Source of the DNA: Archegozetes longisetosus
Lineage: Eukaryota; Arthropoda; Arachnida; Sarcoptiformes; Trhypochthoniidae
Assembly: GCA_018873245.2 (NCBI GenBank)
Contig: JAEMBT020000004.1
Span: forward strand, 2,156,573 to 2,220,572
Direction: 5' to 3'
Length of the DNA stretch: 64,000 nucleotides
The position numbers and the translations under genes were made by a program. This document shows, one piece after another, positions 18,052 through 32,639 of this stretch; within the stretch, counting starts at the first letter, position 1, and the number at the start of each line of letters is the position of its first letter. The notes below the pieces were generated by a model, which saw only the letters and a program-made list of their open reading frames with translations, was not told where the DNA came from and made no database searches.

Positions 18052-21000
18052 AATAATCAAAAATGAATTGATCGTCCGATTTTTAATGCTTGACATGTAT
18101 TTGCAGTTAAGCTAGACTAAAATTTTCAGTTTTAGGTCTTGCGTTAGCAGAATATGACGCATAATATACTGCATGTCACCAAAATAAAACAGGATTAAGA
18201 ATAAGATAATTAATTATGAATTCTGTCGTGTCGAGCAGCGCATCGCGTTTTACATCGAAATTGTCATTAATTAAATTTATTATTTTAAAAATCCATTTGT
18301 TTTCCTCGAAAACTTTAGGGCAATAGTATTGAAAAGGATTAAAAAGTTTTTGATTGAATCTGAAGTCTAGTAATTAGACATGAATGGCATCTACACTTTT
18401 ACTCTCTATGGGATCATTGCATATAGAACCACTTTTCATTCAACGCTACTCATTATTTTTGATGATAAATTGCAAAAAACTAGTGTTGTATAAACACATG
18501 TTTGTGTCACTTAATTAGTATTCATTAGTATTGATCACTTAGGAGAAACATTTGTTTCCAAATTTAACTTTTGAACCGTTAAAAAAATTAATCATAAAAC
18601 TTGAGAAAATATGTCGTTATTCTATCGCTTCATTGATTAAGAACTTTCAAACAATTTATAAGCTATTCCTCATATTAATTAAATGCAAAACAACTGAGAG
18701 TTAGCTGTAAGAAATAAGTTTTTAATTTTTGTTCTGGATTTCGGGACTATAAATAAGACATCATAATCAAATTGATGCTTCGAATACATTTTAGTTTAAC
18801 TCCTTATTAATAAATAATCGATATTGAGCTAAATATTTAATAGATTATACGGTTTTGATGGATCACCAGTCAGTTAAGATCTAATAGCAATTCATTTTAT
18901 TTTCCATAGAAATCATCGATATTTTTACGCAATCAACACATCTATTGAGAAGAGATCCTAGAAAAATATTTATGTAGTTTGATCAACTAGATTCTGATCA
19001 TACTCTTTCGAATAAATATCTAAAATTATCTCAAAATATAAATTTAGTGAAAACTTAGCCAAAATTTAAAAGATTGCAGAAAAAATTATTTTTAAAAATA
19101 ATTAGGAGATTCTTGCAGTTCTCAATCTTATGTGAGATTTTCGCCCACTCTCCTCACTTGGCATTTTAAAGATCAAAATATTTTATTTTAAACATCAGTC
19201 AAAAAATCGATAAAAGTTTTGAAATCTGATATAATTTGAGTACAAGTTGTGAGCACTCGTTCCTATCGATCTGAAAGAAGAGATTCCCTAATAATGATAT
19301 AAATCATTGCTATCCAGCCACTAAATAGATTTTAATATAAGGAAAAATAGTAGCATTTAAATCAGTTATTTTTCAAAGCTCTTTAGTCAATAAGTCACAC
19401 AATTTGACTTTGATTTTAAGTGTAGGCCATGAAAAATACATGAATTTCTTGGAATCTATAACAGAGTTATTCAGTAATGTTTACCTGTTATTTAGTGCGA
19501 AAATCAATTTGAAAGTTATACTGTTCTCAGAATCATACGCACACGAGTCAACACTTGAGCAAAAGTGACATTTGATACAGAATTTAATACATTTTCTAGT
19601 TTCAACTAGTGAAATGTTTTGATATTTTTTAAAACCTTTCATAATTTTGTTCTTTTTTCAGAAGTGAATTAAATATTATGTACAATCATGGGATTTGCTA
19701 CTAAGATAAACATTTGAAAAGAAGTAATCAAAGTTCATTTTTGAGTTCTAGTGACCACTTTTGGAATTTCAAATTTATTTTTATATAGATAAGATTAAAA
19801 TGTCAAGCAAACGTTGATCATGAATTGAGAAATGTACTTTGATCACTTTTGAAGACTAGACTTTACGAAAGGTGATTAGGCGTCAAAAATAAGTCCTACT
19901 ATTGTGCTTGATTTTTGATTAAACCCGAAATTTCTGATCTGAATATCAGATAAACCGACAGCCAGTCGCAGGTTGTTAAGCACTAACACACGAAATAGTG
20001 TGATGATATTTGCGTTAAAGATATGGATCAAAATAGAAATAATAGGATATGAACCATTTATATTAAGGCTAATGTTCAATATGTGAATATTCTGTAAATG
20101 CTCTGATATTTCTCTACTTGAAAACTGCTTCTATGCGAAAGCTTTTCTCTTTGTTTTAATGTCATATTTTCTGATCCGATAGTGAAATATTTCTGCAATA
20201 TTTCTGAACATAATGTTTGCAGATCTAAATTGCAATTTATACGATAGTTAGACATTAAGCTAAAGCTGTTTCCAAGGATAACATCATTCCCAGTTTGGAT
20301 ACTAGATATCCACCGAAAATAAATGTCACTCAGTAGAAATTCTCAGTGGAAAACCTGATAATTAAATTCATATAACATTGTTCTTAATGGCTCTTCGTAA
20401 TCTCGCTCTTTATTGATCTTTAGAGGTTATGATATCCATCAAAACAAACTACTCAATGTCAAGTGTTTCGCTTAAAAAAGTACATCGCAAACTTTTAGTT
20501 AATTCCCATTTCATTAGGCTTTTAACTATCTAAAAGTTTATGTTATCCAGATCACAGTTAAACAATTGTGGCAGACATTAGTTAAAAATTGAAACTCTCA
20601 ATTAATAGTTAGAAAGTAGTTTACAATTAATGTCTATTGAACTGATCTAAAAGAGAGATAGAAAACAATATTTCTAACTCTATACGAAGTTATGAATGTG
20701 AGTGAGAATATAAAATCTCCTTGAAATTTTTTCCATTTTTAGTTCAATTTGGAACTTTTTTCATCAAGAACTTGAAGCAAGTCTCGAACAGATCTCTTTG
20801 TAAATAATATGATTTATAATCGAAAAAATTAGACCTCTTCCGAAAGTTATTGATCGAAATTTTTCTTCTAATTCTCGAGAGTAAAAAGATTATAACTCAC
20901 AAATTTGGACTCAAGGCTTTTATGTTAAATATTAATTGCATGGCTTATGATATATCTTTTTCCAATCTTGATATTTGTTTAGAAAAGTTTTTGTCATAAA

Positions 21001-23705
21001 TTATTGAGAATTTTTTTTTATAACAAATAAAGTATTTATTAGTCGAAAGAAAAAACTAATATAAATACAAGCTCTTCATTAATAATTTATTAATATAGGG
21101 ATGAGTGACATGTTTATCGAAACTTTTATCTCACGAGAGTATGACATGACATGAGCTGAGTATTTTTCGATATGAGAATAATGATTAAATGGAGAACAAA
21201 TTTTCAATTATTTTCAGAATCAATAGAGAACTAAATATAACTGGTTCATTGGGTAAAAATGACTGTATGACTTACAATCAATAGAGAAAACACTTGCTCT
21301 ACATATTTGTATAATAACTATAATTACACTGATGCTTTATGCAAAGTTTTCTTATCGATAGTGAAAAGGTCATCAATAGATTGATTGAGTGATAGCTACA
21401 GTATTATGTTTGCGCGCAATTTTCTCAGCAAGAGTAATAACCTTCGTTTCTTCCTCTTTCTAGTTATAGCCACGAAACATGTTCTTTCGGATTAGCATCC
21501 GATTCACATTATCATTTCCTTGCCAAACAATAAAAGTTTTCTTTTAAATTCTTATAAAGTATCTAAGACTAAAATAAATGATTCTATTAAATAGCAGTGG
21601 ATTTGAATCTTTTCATATGGCTTTGAGAGAAGAAATCTAAATTTTTATCTAAATTGTTATCTGAATAAAGCTATTTTAATTTTTCGAGCATCATAAGGCT
21701 TGTGTAAATTTATAATTTTTCTTATGAAAAATGAATCTATTTTTGTATTGATTTTTTAATTAAGAGTTTGGAAAGTTTTTCAAAAGAATTAATTATTGTT
21801 AGCTTAAAGTTAAAACTTTGGCGCTTATGGTAAAAGTTTTAGTATATTTGTATTCTTCTATTCTGATTGAGATGATTGTTGAAAAACCTATAATTTTTAG
21901 TCCCAATACGACTACTCATAATCGCAAGCGATAAATGACTTCTGCTTTAACTTTAGCTCAAAAGCAGTGTAAGTAATAGTAATTGCCCTGAGAGAGATTA
22001 TACTTTACTAGCTATAGGTTAAAACTAATTTTGTGCATCTTTATGTCAATTACCCGAAAATATTTCGAGGCATTTCAATGAATCTACTGTTTTGCATAAG
22101 TATAGCTCGACTGAAACTCAATTTTAGTTTACTTAACACTCAAAAAACTCTTGAGTCATATCAATAAATCTGCTATAAAAACAAGAATCTTTGCCTTCGA
22201 TTTGATGAGTTGGTGTTTTAATAAAAGAGGTTTGAGAAAAAGTAAGAGTTTCTCAATAGGAAATTTCAGTTATAATAACACCCGTAAGAGTTTTTTACTT
22301 AAAGAATGTGACTTTGTACTTAAGATATTTATACTTTTGAAACCACTAAAATGTAAAACTGCTAACAATTCTAAACGTTAGAATGGATAACATAATGTTA
22401 CAAAACCAGAAGAATCCTCTCGACAGAATCAATAGATTTTCTAGCATTCAAACTAGTACTTTCTGAACCGAATCGACTTTTTTCAAGAGTATGTTAAGAA
22501 CACTTGAACCATTAATGAGAAAAAGGCTCGTGTTAGTTTAGATTTAATTAACTTAATTGAGAGGCAGGAGTCATATAAGTCATAAAACATGACAATCGAT
22601 TCATTTACTGCTTCGACAGTGAATAAAATTATGTGAATGCTACACAGTATCTCATATATAAGGTTACAGAAAATTCAGCTCTTCTATAGTAATCCGGAAT
22701 TCGTTGAACGTTCAAGAAATCCTATACATAACTTGATTTCTGGGATAGTTATTGAAGCATTCAACTTAATGAGTTAGTTATGTATTCATTTTATTTCAAG
22801 TCATTAAATGTGGAGATATGAAATAGCTTAATAAGTGATACATCGATTAAGAGTGCTGCTAAAGGTACTGAATACTAAACAGTTTTGCATTAATTTGCAT
22901 TCAAACATGTTCTTGTTCAAAGTTTATTATTTACTTCGTATTTAAAGATTGAATCGAAGGTAGAAAATAGAGGCTTACGTGACCAATAATTAGAGAGCAA
23001 CTTTACAAAGTTTTACAAAAATCATATTTACTTAGTTAGACATAAGCAAAATTGAACTCAAGTTAAATCTTTCTCATTTATTACTAACTTTTAGTTTTGT
23101 GCCTATTTTTGGTTTGAAATTTGACGTCTAAATACAATAATAGATACTTGACTTAAAAGCATTGTAAGCGAAATTGATGTAATGCACTTATCCTTCGTTA
23201 TTCGTAATAAGCTAAAGAATAAAACAAGAGAAAATGAATAATGAACCAAAGCTAGAACTTATCGCATAATAATTTTCTGTTGACATGTTTTTTTCATCAG
23301 AAACACATTTACTTTATTTGATAACCTATAATCTGTTGTGGTAGTAATAAACGAAAAGCGGTTTTATTTAAACTTGCAAAACAAGTGAAACAACTTATAA
23401 GAACTTGTTTCGATAGCCTTATCATGTTATGAATGAAATTTATTTCGTAAGTGACAGAATATTCTGGGTTTGTTCTCCTTAATACATCAGTTCAAACAAA
23501 GAACTTATTCCATAAAAACTTATATTTATTTTATGCTTATGAAAAAAAATGATTTGCCAGATAATGTATCCGGCGCTGAACTAACTGAATGTGAAATAAC
23601 TTTTTTGACACAAATCCTAACAAGAAACTATTGTTTAGATGAATTATTTCTAAGCTTTATTAATTCACTTAATCATATAAAAGAGTTTCTATAGACTTAT
23701 GTGAT

Positions 23706-23790
23706 CACAATTTGTGATATATGAATCACAGTAAAAGTTAACAATCGAATGAAAAAAAGATTGATGTGACAAAAATATCACAAATTGTTA
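23706..23790. repeat. Small inverted repeat
   Basis: The sequence around ATCACAATTTGTGATAT on the left recurs as its complement, ATATCACAAATTGT, on the right about 60 bp away. The core is itself nearly palindromic. It may be a remnant of a short MITE; no function is evident. Confidence 0.4.
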
Positions 23791-26744
23791 AACATAATTA
23801 AATCTTTTAATATAATTAATATCAGAGTTTGCTAGTTTGAAGTGTTTTTCCGAAGAGTTTGGGCTCAGTTTCCGGAACAAATGATTGATAGATCGCTATA
23901 GAATTAAAGATAATTCGATTTATATCTGATTTTACTCGTTTTCAAACAAATTAGTGTCTGAGCTGAGGCTTTTAGATGCTTTTGACGAAGCTCAAGTTAA
24001 TTATTTGATTAAAAATATCTATTCATTAATCAGTAGTTAATTAATGTTTACATTGAGGTATACCTCGCTTTTGCAACTATAACCCCTCACCTCATGAGTT
24101 GTCCGCACCATTCAAAATTCTAAAGTTTGCCTCTTTTAAAAATAATTGCATTCATACTTTAAGCCTCATGTATTGGCCGCATAACTGTGGTTTTCAGAAG
24201 TTAAACTTTTCCTATGTAATCCGCGGACTGTGATCGCGAAAACAGGATTTCGAAAAATTGATGGATTTTTTCTATTAACTTTTAATTAATAGAAAGTCTA
24301 AGATTTGGATTAGATTAGATTATCATTTAGTTATTAATAGAAAATGATTGACTAATTTTTAATAGATGCAGCAAACACTATACTGTGCTATCGGACAACT
24401 GATATATTGTTTTGGGAAACAGAATATCTACAACTATTTTTAGAATGAATTAGTGCAACGATAACTTACTTCACGGAATCTTTAGTTTTATCACCAAAAA
24501 GCTTTTAACTAACGAATGATTTACTAGATTTAAGCTTTTGTTCAATCAATAGGTGTTCTTATTTTCGATCAAAATTGACTGTAGAATAAATTCAGTGATG
24601 TCTTTGTGCATAGTCTGCATAACATAAAATCCTCTTAAGGCAAATATCGATTTACTTAAGAAAATAAAAATAAAACTTTGCATCTTCTGCATAGCAGGTG
24701 AAGAAGATCTAATTCAAAAGCTAAATTAGATTTTCAGCAAGATATGCGTTACAGAGCATCACTTATGCTAAAATTGTTGACAACTTTGTTCTTTAATAAT
24801 ACTTTTTTGTATATATCTTAAACTTAATAGTAGATGAAGGCAGGAGATAAGAATAAGATATAATTTGTTGCTCAAAAAGCTTATTTAGTTTCATCCCTGG
24901 AAGCAATTTGGTAAAGGTATTAAAATTAAACCATTCAATGGATTCTGATTCTAACTTAACGACCATTGAAGAAATGATACTCTAAAATAAGTTAATCTTT
25001 AGGCCAGCTTTAGAAAGGAGGATAAATTAAAATAGTTTTGTTACAGTTGACTTGTGCTGAAATTCAATTTAAAAAATTCAGTCATTTGTGGGGTAAGTAT
25101 AATGTTTATTGAGAAAAGTTATTAGATAGCATCTAATTCTTAAGTGGGTATCTGGCAATATTTCATTTTAATATTTTCTAGCATTTTGATTTTCTCCAGT
25201 TTTTATTAATAATGTGATTATCTCTTACCTCATATTTTATTAGTGTCCCTCACAAAGTTTATAAGAAATAATTTATGTGTATTTGCATAAAGAAGAGATA
25301 ACATTCTCTACTCTCAAAATAATTGCCTGTATGAGTCGAAAGACCATCAAATAGATTGAAAAAAGTTTCAATACGATAAAAAAATACACTAAAATTCGAT
25401 ACACTAGAAAAAAAATTCGTAGTAATGTAAAAATGTTGACATTCGACTATAGTAATGATACTAGATCATATTAGGAATGAAAAAGTTTAATTTTACTAAT
25501 AATGGAAAGATCTAACGTCAAACTGATGTCCCAGTGCTTTTCACTGTACACACGACAAAGTTTTGTAAAGAATTTGTACTAAAACAAGAAATAGAGAGCT
25601 CGACAAACTTGAAAGAATCGCACATTTAACAGTCATTGTTTTCAAATTGAATAGTGTTTGAGTTTATTTAAAATAAATTGTTTACGTGACTCAATTTTGA
25701 TTATAGGCTTAGACTTATATGCATTTAGGATCTTATTATATGTTATTTTTAGCAATTGATTCTCAAAACCTCTCATGAACATCATGTCTGTAAACTCACT
25801 GTATATATTGGTTTAGAGTTTATAAAAGTTCTTATAATATGCACTCAAAACGTTTAGAGTCTTCAAAATTGGCCTCAACTCAGATCGAATAACAAGAATA
25901 TTCTTTAATCTTGAATACGCACTATATCAACATGAAGTTAAGATGATTGAAAAATATAGTTAAAAAAATGATTAAAGTTTAAGTAGAATAACAACAATAT
26001 TTTGTGTTCTTCAATACATACTATATCTATACCGGAGTCAAAATGATTGAAAAATATGAAATGTCTTGGTTAAAAGAGTTTTTCCTGTTTATCAAATCGG
26101 TCAGAAAAGTATTGTTGCACACGAATTTTTCATACCATGTACAAGCGTCAAATTGAAATGAAAATACTTTAAGCTCAGAGCGAACAAACAATAAGCAACT
26201 TTTTTTACAGAAGAAAAATGTCTGTTTGCTCAAAAATTTCATTTATTTTATCAATAGAATATATTCTGCTTCCGAAACGATCCTGAATGAAAGCTAATTC
26301 AATTTATTTCGAATTTTATACGCAAATTTGTTTTATTTTTTAGATATCTTTAGATAAGAATTAGATAATTGAATACTATGTTCATTTAAGTTAATTTTGT
26401 CAATAAAATGAGTAACAAAAGGCTAACGAAAAACTGCTTTGCTGTTGGAAACATATATAAAATTAAACTATAGAAAACTTTTTGTATTATTAAAAATATT
26501 ATTTTGTCTCTAAAGTAACATCGCGTTAGTCAATAATAAAAGAGTAAGATATCGATTAAAATTTTGGAACAATAGAAGATAAAGATTGTTGGCTTTGATA
26601 TGGTACGAGATCTAATTTAATATATAATCATTGATTAAAATGAGAGAGATGCACAAAGTGCAAGTTTACAGTTATGATTAGATATTGTGAACTAAGTTTT
26701 TTCGATTCCATTATTGACGCCAACGGGTATTAAAGTCTTTTAGG

Positions 26745-26782
26745 ATTTCAATTATGATTATTATTATTATCATAATTGAAAT
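26745..26782. repeat. Perfect short palindrome with ATT repeats at its centre
   Basis: ATTTCAATTATGAT on the left is mirrored by its complement on the right, around a run of ATT units. It could extrude a hairpin; probably simple-sequence drift. Confidence 0.7.
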
Positions 26783-29700
26783 GCATTATATCCTTTATCT
26801 CTGAAGACATCGATTTCACACTCTTTCATTATTATTATTGTTGACCGAAATAACTCTATCGATCATGAATAAGGTTATGAAATATGGTTAGGAATGAGAT
26901 AGATATTAAAGAAGAGTTGGAGATTAGGTGTGAATATATTTACGAGTTGTCGGGGGCAAATATTAAAAAACTGATCAAATCAATAAGTTTACTTCAGAAT
27001 TAAGAAGTCTGCGACAAAGTTTGAGCCTTATTTATGAATTTTTAATGTGGAGTCTTATAAAAAACTGATCCACATCTTCAGAGCAAAGTAATATTTTTCA
27101 TATTCTAAAAGTTTAGGCACTTTCACTACAAGAATAATAAATTATTGAAACTTTTCGATAAAACAACGACCTATAGAAACTTTACTAAGAGACGAACTCT
27201 TCTTGACTTCGAGCGATTTGTTATCATTTTTCTGATGCATATATTTATTTAAAGAAAATATAAAACTCTTGAATAGAATTTCATTAAATTCAAAATTGAT
27301 GTGAATAAGTCTGAAAACGTACTTTCGAATTGAAGAAACTTTAATGTCTAGCGACCTTATTTTTAATCAAAAAGTTTTCTTGTGGATAAATAACTATATA
27401 TTTGAACCAAAGTCCAACTCATCTATAATTGAGGACAGACCAGAACTCCACAGGTTTCCTGATCTAAACAATAAGTGATTCTATGTTTTTATATAACCAG
27501 AAATGTTGTATATTATTCAGAAACAAAATTGGATTTTCGATTATGCATTAGCCCATCGGAATAGACTAGAATTTGACTGCACAGTATGTTGACTGCAATG
27601 CCATTCATTGTATCCTTCCTTGTCTTGTCTATTGTTCCGTACATTATTATATCGTTAGAATCTTAAGTCTAGACTTAGAAACAGCGAATAAAACACATTA
27701 ACTTTTGTTCAGTATTAGAAGTTGATTAAAGAGAGATATCATGATAGGTACCAAAATTAGTTCTTATTACCAAACATTGCTTTTAGTGACTAGATCATTA
27801 GAACAATGCAATTTTCTCTAGCGTTTCAATTTATTTTTCGCATAATATACCAAAAATACGACTAGAAATTATCTTCTTTTGACTAACAAAATACTCTATA
27901 CAGCGAAAATTGTTTATCAATTCCTTTCATAGCCTACCAATTGATAGCCAGCTAATCAAACAGCGTTTCATTTAAAAGTGATTCAGAGAATATACAAATA
28001 GCTACTGACAATCAACTCAAGTAAATAAAAATACTTTATTACCTTCACTAACAAATAAGTATCCAGAACGATAATGATCATTCAAATTATTCTCAGAAAG
28101 GACTTAAGTGGATATCTCTCGTTCAACGTGTGATTTATTTTGACAAAATCTTTTGATTATGCAGTTTTGGGGTAGAAGCATGTTTGGCGTGATTTGCTAT
28201 GATAACACTGATCACTAGTGGTACGCTACGCGCTCATCACCAGAAGTGGTCGAAAAATACAAAAGGGATAGAGGATTCATTTATAATATTTTCTTGTCCT
28301 AAAGACATGATTCGCTTAAGTGAAAGCGTCAGTTAATGGAAACATGAAACCGATTCGTGAATGACTTGAAATATGTCTTGTGTGACAAGTCAATTAAGAG
28401 ATGATAATTTAGCCCAAAATTCCTTATAGTTAGTAAAGAGCTGTTTGTTTATTATAGGAATCGTGTTTCTATTCATAAGGGAATTTCTTATATTAAAATT
28501 AATGGAAATATGAATTTTTTCTTGCTTCAAAATCAAATTTGATTTTATCGGTCAGAAAAATTGTCCATCATTCAAGTGATATAAGTTTAGTGAATATTTG
28601 TAATCATACTATAATTAGCGCCTGACTACACATTTTTCTGACAACTTTATCGATAAGTTTAAACATGAGACTTACCTCTTATTCGAAATATCGAGCCAAA
28701 TGATGATCACAAAGAAGTAGAAAAGTATGACATAAGGGTAACATCAATTTTTTGCAAATATGATGTATGAAAAAAGTTTTTTGAGTACTTGAAAATTGTA
28801 GCAGTAGTCGATATTTACACGTTATCGTTTTATATAGTTTACAGTTTTTATGATACACTCACAGAAAAGAATAAAAGATAGAAGTGATAGCACTTCGAAA
28901 AATATACACTCGAAAAAAAGGAAGTCTTTTATATCTAAGACTTTATCTCTCACTATGTTTTCTCTTGCTCTTACTCTTTGTCGTTATAATGAGCTCGGAA
29001 ACTAAGTCAGAGATCTGCCTCAGAGATGGTATTGTTTATTGAAGTTTAGTGTTGTATAAGTAGAAGAAAAAACAGTCAAATCTTTCTCTATCTTCAGATG
29101 TATAGCTATGAATGCGTTGGTATGATAGCCATAAGAAGACACCAAAACATTCCATACTATCTCTTCGTGAATGGATATAAGTTTTATATATACTCTTGAT
29201 ATGCATTGAGAAACGCATGCGTTTAGTTTGTAACATAAAACCAATACATTAAATGCACAGAATATAGAGGATTATTCGTTGTCCTACTCATTTGGTATTT
29301 TTCATTCTTATACTCTCAAAATTTGATCATTTTCTCTGAGTTGATGTTGTGTTGTTTTCTGCGACAAAATGCTGGTTCAGTTAAGATTCACACCTGACTG
29401 ACACTAGAAATTCTGATTTATGACTATATATCAAATTTTTTCTTAGAATTTCAGCTCAAAATATAGTTTTCTCACGAAATGAAGTTTTTTTGAAATATGA
29501 TTGATATTCGAGCGAAAAAATAATGATTTGGAAGAAGAAATTTTATTCATAAATATGAAGTTACTTATGAATCTAATGTTTTAGAAAAGGGCTCATTTCA
29601 AATGTATCTTGGTGACTATATTATGATTATAAATAAGTTTTAGATGTAACACAATTCTTAGAATAAACAATTCTTTAAATAATAATAAGTTGACGTAAAG

Positions 29701-30885
29701 AGACGACGAAGTTGAACAATTCGGTATTAATACATATTTATGAGTAGATTATTTGCAAATGTAAACTATTAGGTGTTTTTCTTCATTTAGTCCTGTCATT
29801 ACTTCAAATGTACTGGCATGTGTTCAAAACTATAACAACTTATAACAAATTTTAATAGTAATAAGAATAAAATAGCTATGAATAACTTTTGTTAATTTAT
29901 TGGTCATTATTAACATTTATAATCACATTTGAGTACTTTTATTTGTAAAACAGTAAGTTTTGTTTCTAAACACATGAGAAACACGAACATAAACTGAGAC
30001 ATCAGATTTGATTATAACTTTTCAGATTGACATTATTAATACGAAAATTTGAAGTGAACACGAGCGATTACCAACTATTAAAACGAAATCAATTATGCAA
30101 AAATGGAACACTGCTGTCCGCCTCTCTGCATACTATAGTCTTTTAGTCTGTGATCAGGTCATGGAAACTGTTTGGTGGCATTTTGTAGTCTCTTAGCATA
30201 TTTGACTGACTAACTTTTTAAGCAGCTGGAGAAACAGATTATTTCCTAACTAATTTACATGAAAGTAGCCGAATATCAAATTTAGGTTAAATCAAAGCCA
30301 AAAAGTACTTGAATTTTGTTGAAATTACATAAGTTGTGACTCCCATAGAGACTGGTGAGGGGAGCTTCGATGCATTACTGCAATTGCAACACTCTGAACT
30401 TCTGTAACATTAAAGCTAATCAGTTGTTTATTTTTGATTGGCTCTTTCGACAGTCTTGGAAAATAAGCTTTGTAATGATACATCACAATAATTGATGCAT
30501 GAATCCAATGATTTTCTGTTAATGTCAAAACTGTCTCAATTTATGTTCGATTCCTTAAATACAACAATTTTCTTAAGATCCAATTTTTTTTGGTTCTGTA
30601 TCTACTGAGTAAAAGCCAAACATCCGAATAATAATCCGGTCGCATACTTATTTACCCTTGGGCTTAATGACGTGCTCTCTTAAGGCATGATAAGCTTTTC
30701 CAAATTAATTAGTTCCTGAAAATAATTAGGGACAAATATAGATAAATAATTCCAACAAAAGTATCATATTATACAAAAATTAATTAAACTTCTAGTATAT
30801 CAAGTTATTTATGGAAAATTATATGAAAATTTCTACGAAGTTCACACTAATATACAATTATTTAAAGGTATCCATAATTACCTGC

Positions 30886-31097
30886 GTCTGATTAGATAAT
30901 GTTATCAATAGTTTATTAATTATCATATTTTTCTCTTTTAATAAGCAAGAAATTTTTTCAACTTCCTTTTGGTATTTAATTACTTCGCTGTTAGTTATGT
31001 TATCCTTTTGTTGGTCACAAACGAATTGCTGATTATCGACGGCTTCATTATGATTATCTGATCCAATATTAAATCCTTCATCACTGAGTTGTGACAT
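30886..31097 (-). CDS. Possible first coding exon of an unrecognised coiled-coil protein
   Basis: From ATG at 31097 the minus strand encodes MSQLSDEGFNIGSDNHNE..., an acidic, Q/N-rich segment followed by an amphipathic stretch (VIKYQKEVEKISCLLKEKN) that looks like a coiled coil. The composition (D, E, Q, S, G) is unlike the F/I/L/K/Y-rich chance frames of this window. It ends at a strong donor, CAG|GTAATT, in phase 0 at about 30886. If read through, the frame stops at 30858. A TATA-like ATATATAAAAG lies just upstream. I found no convincing next exon and recognise no domain. It may be a real gene's first exon, a transposon-derived exon, or chance. Confidence 0.35.
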
Positions 31098-31126
31098 TTT
31101 ATTCAAATGTTTTCTCACTCTTTGAG

Positions 31127-31137
31127 CTTTTATATAT
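31127..31137 (-). promoter_or_regulatory. TATA-like box upstream of the coiled-coil exon
   Basis: The minus strand reads ATATATAAAAG about 30 nt before the ATG at 31097. If it is a true TATA box the 5' leader would be only a few nucleotides, so either the start is internal or this is chance AT-rich sequence. Confidence 0.3.
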
Positions 31138-32199
31138 CTTCAGAAATTCTTGGAATTAAATAGGTTTACATTCAAATTATGTTAAATTTGAAAAACACAC
31201 AGGAAAATGAAGTACGTAAACGTTCAGTAGATTTTCTTAAAACATAAATAGTTTTGGGCAACAACAATGGTAAAGGTTTATAATAAAACATTAACTTATG
31301 AACTGCATAAATGTCTAGATATGTAACTTACGAATCAATATGAGAGGCTATATGTATCTTATCTTATTCCCCATAACTTATTTGCTTTATTTTATGGTCT
31401 GATAACTATTAATAAGATTTATATTAATATTGTACTTTGTATTCCTTTAGAATATCATAACATAAGCATTCGCAATTCATGAAAGATTTTCTATTACCAT
31501 CTTTACATCCGGAAGTCTCAAATCAAGTTTATATAGATGAATTTTCGATCATTCAAATATTTCTACTTCACAGATGATTAATATTAAAAGAATGATTTCA
31601 ACTTTTTGATTTGAATCGTTTCTCAAAATGACTAATAATTAATTTCTCGTCGAGAACCTATTTTAATGGTTCATGTTCTTCAAATTTTAAGTGACATATA
31701 TTCGGTTAAAATATTTGGCCACTATCAAAACAATCAATGAAAATAGTTAGCCCTATAGAATGATGGACAACTGCAAAATAATTCACTTTCAAATTTTCTA
31801 TTGTAAACATTTGGTTCGTTTACTATTATATAAAAAAAGAATTGAAGAAAAGTTTTGTTGGAAGTTGACGCTTTACTGAAAGTTACTCCTCATATTTATT
31901 TATTCGATAAAATGACTTCACGCATAAACTATTATTTTGGACAATTGTGTAATAATTCTAGTATTTATTATACTAAATTTTATATTTAAGTGATTTTCTC
32001 TGGGATATATTCATATTATCAACCATTTTATTTAAATATTTTTTTTAAGTATGATCAAAATTAGACTTTTATCAACTTGGTCTGCAATAAATTTTAAAGA
32101 ATTCTTTTGGTGATTATAAACAATTTGCTGATTCTATTTTGATAATTAATTAAGATTTTAAGTTTAAACTTCAACATCCACTTTAGAAGTAAGGTTAGA

Positions 32200-32615
32200 A
32201 AGCAATTTCTATTTTATGATGATTGGGAGCTTGAATGGAGAAATGCTTCAAAATATTGAGTAAAATAGAAGTTCAGACTTGCGAGAAGGCAGAGTAGTTG
32301 CTACAAATTGGATAAACTTCAGCCATGTTTACAATCAATACTGAAAAAGAACTAGAATTTCTTGCAAACTTCTTTTTTGACCAAAATTCTATCAGAAGCA
32401 AATGTATGGATTGATTGGTCTCAAAAGACATGAGAATCATTTATTCAAATGGACAGATAGTTCAAAGATGAAGGTCACTAATAGCGAAAAGATAGGACAT
32501 TGTATTGAAATAATGTCCAAATCAGATTTCTTACAGATGATAAAACGAAAGGCAAATCAGTTGATATTCAATGTTTTAAGAAAAATATTGCTTGTCAGAA
32601 ACCAAAGTATTAGCC
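32200..32615 (+). pseudogene. Relic of a C-type-lectin-like domain
   Basis: Scattered plus-strand pieces follow the order of a C-type lectin fold. FYDDWELEWRNASKY (32210-32254) resembles the W..A...YC helix, with a stop where the Cys would be. INTEKELEFLANFF (about 32335-32375) matches the lxTexExxFl helix. In another frame YGLIGLKRHENHLFKWTDSS (32404-32463) matches the WIGL...FKWTDGS strand, with the WIGL Trp replaced by Leu. GHCIEIM (about 32492-32512) fits the hCvei strand. In a third frame CFKKNIACQKPK (about 32573-32608) fits the C-terminal C...fiCek. Between the first two pieces is intron-like sequence ending CTTCAG. Such proteins bind glycans or act in immunity. The frame changes and the lost Cys mean this copy is dead. 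Confidence 0.55.
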
Positions 32616-32639
32616 TTCGGATTTAGTTCAGAAATGGCA

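Larger units (their letters stand above)
13849..31090. other. 17-kb AT-rich stretch without a supported gene
   Basis: Frames here are short and compositionally random, with no domain motif or coherent splice chain on either strand. The frames at 15160-15474, 16107-16352, 19876-20079, 22151-22381, 23470-23694, 26027-26242, 29020-29244 and 30325-30528 were read and not recognised. Besides the microsatellite and palindromes listed separately, I see nothing structured. Single short exons of flanking genes could be missed by eye. Confidence 0.4.

Noticed and set aside
23470..23694. Plus-strand frame with a polar stretch (NDLPDNVSGAELTECE)
   Set aside because: Slightly unusual composition but no family, start context or splice support.
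30325..30528. Minus-strand frame considered as the second exon of the coiled-coil gene
   Set aside because: The acceptors before it give the wrong phase or an immediate stop, and the protein has no recognisable feature.
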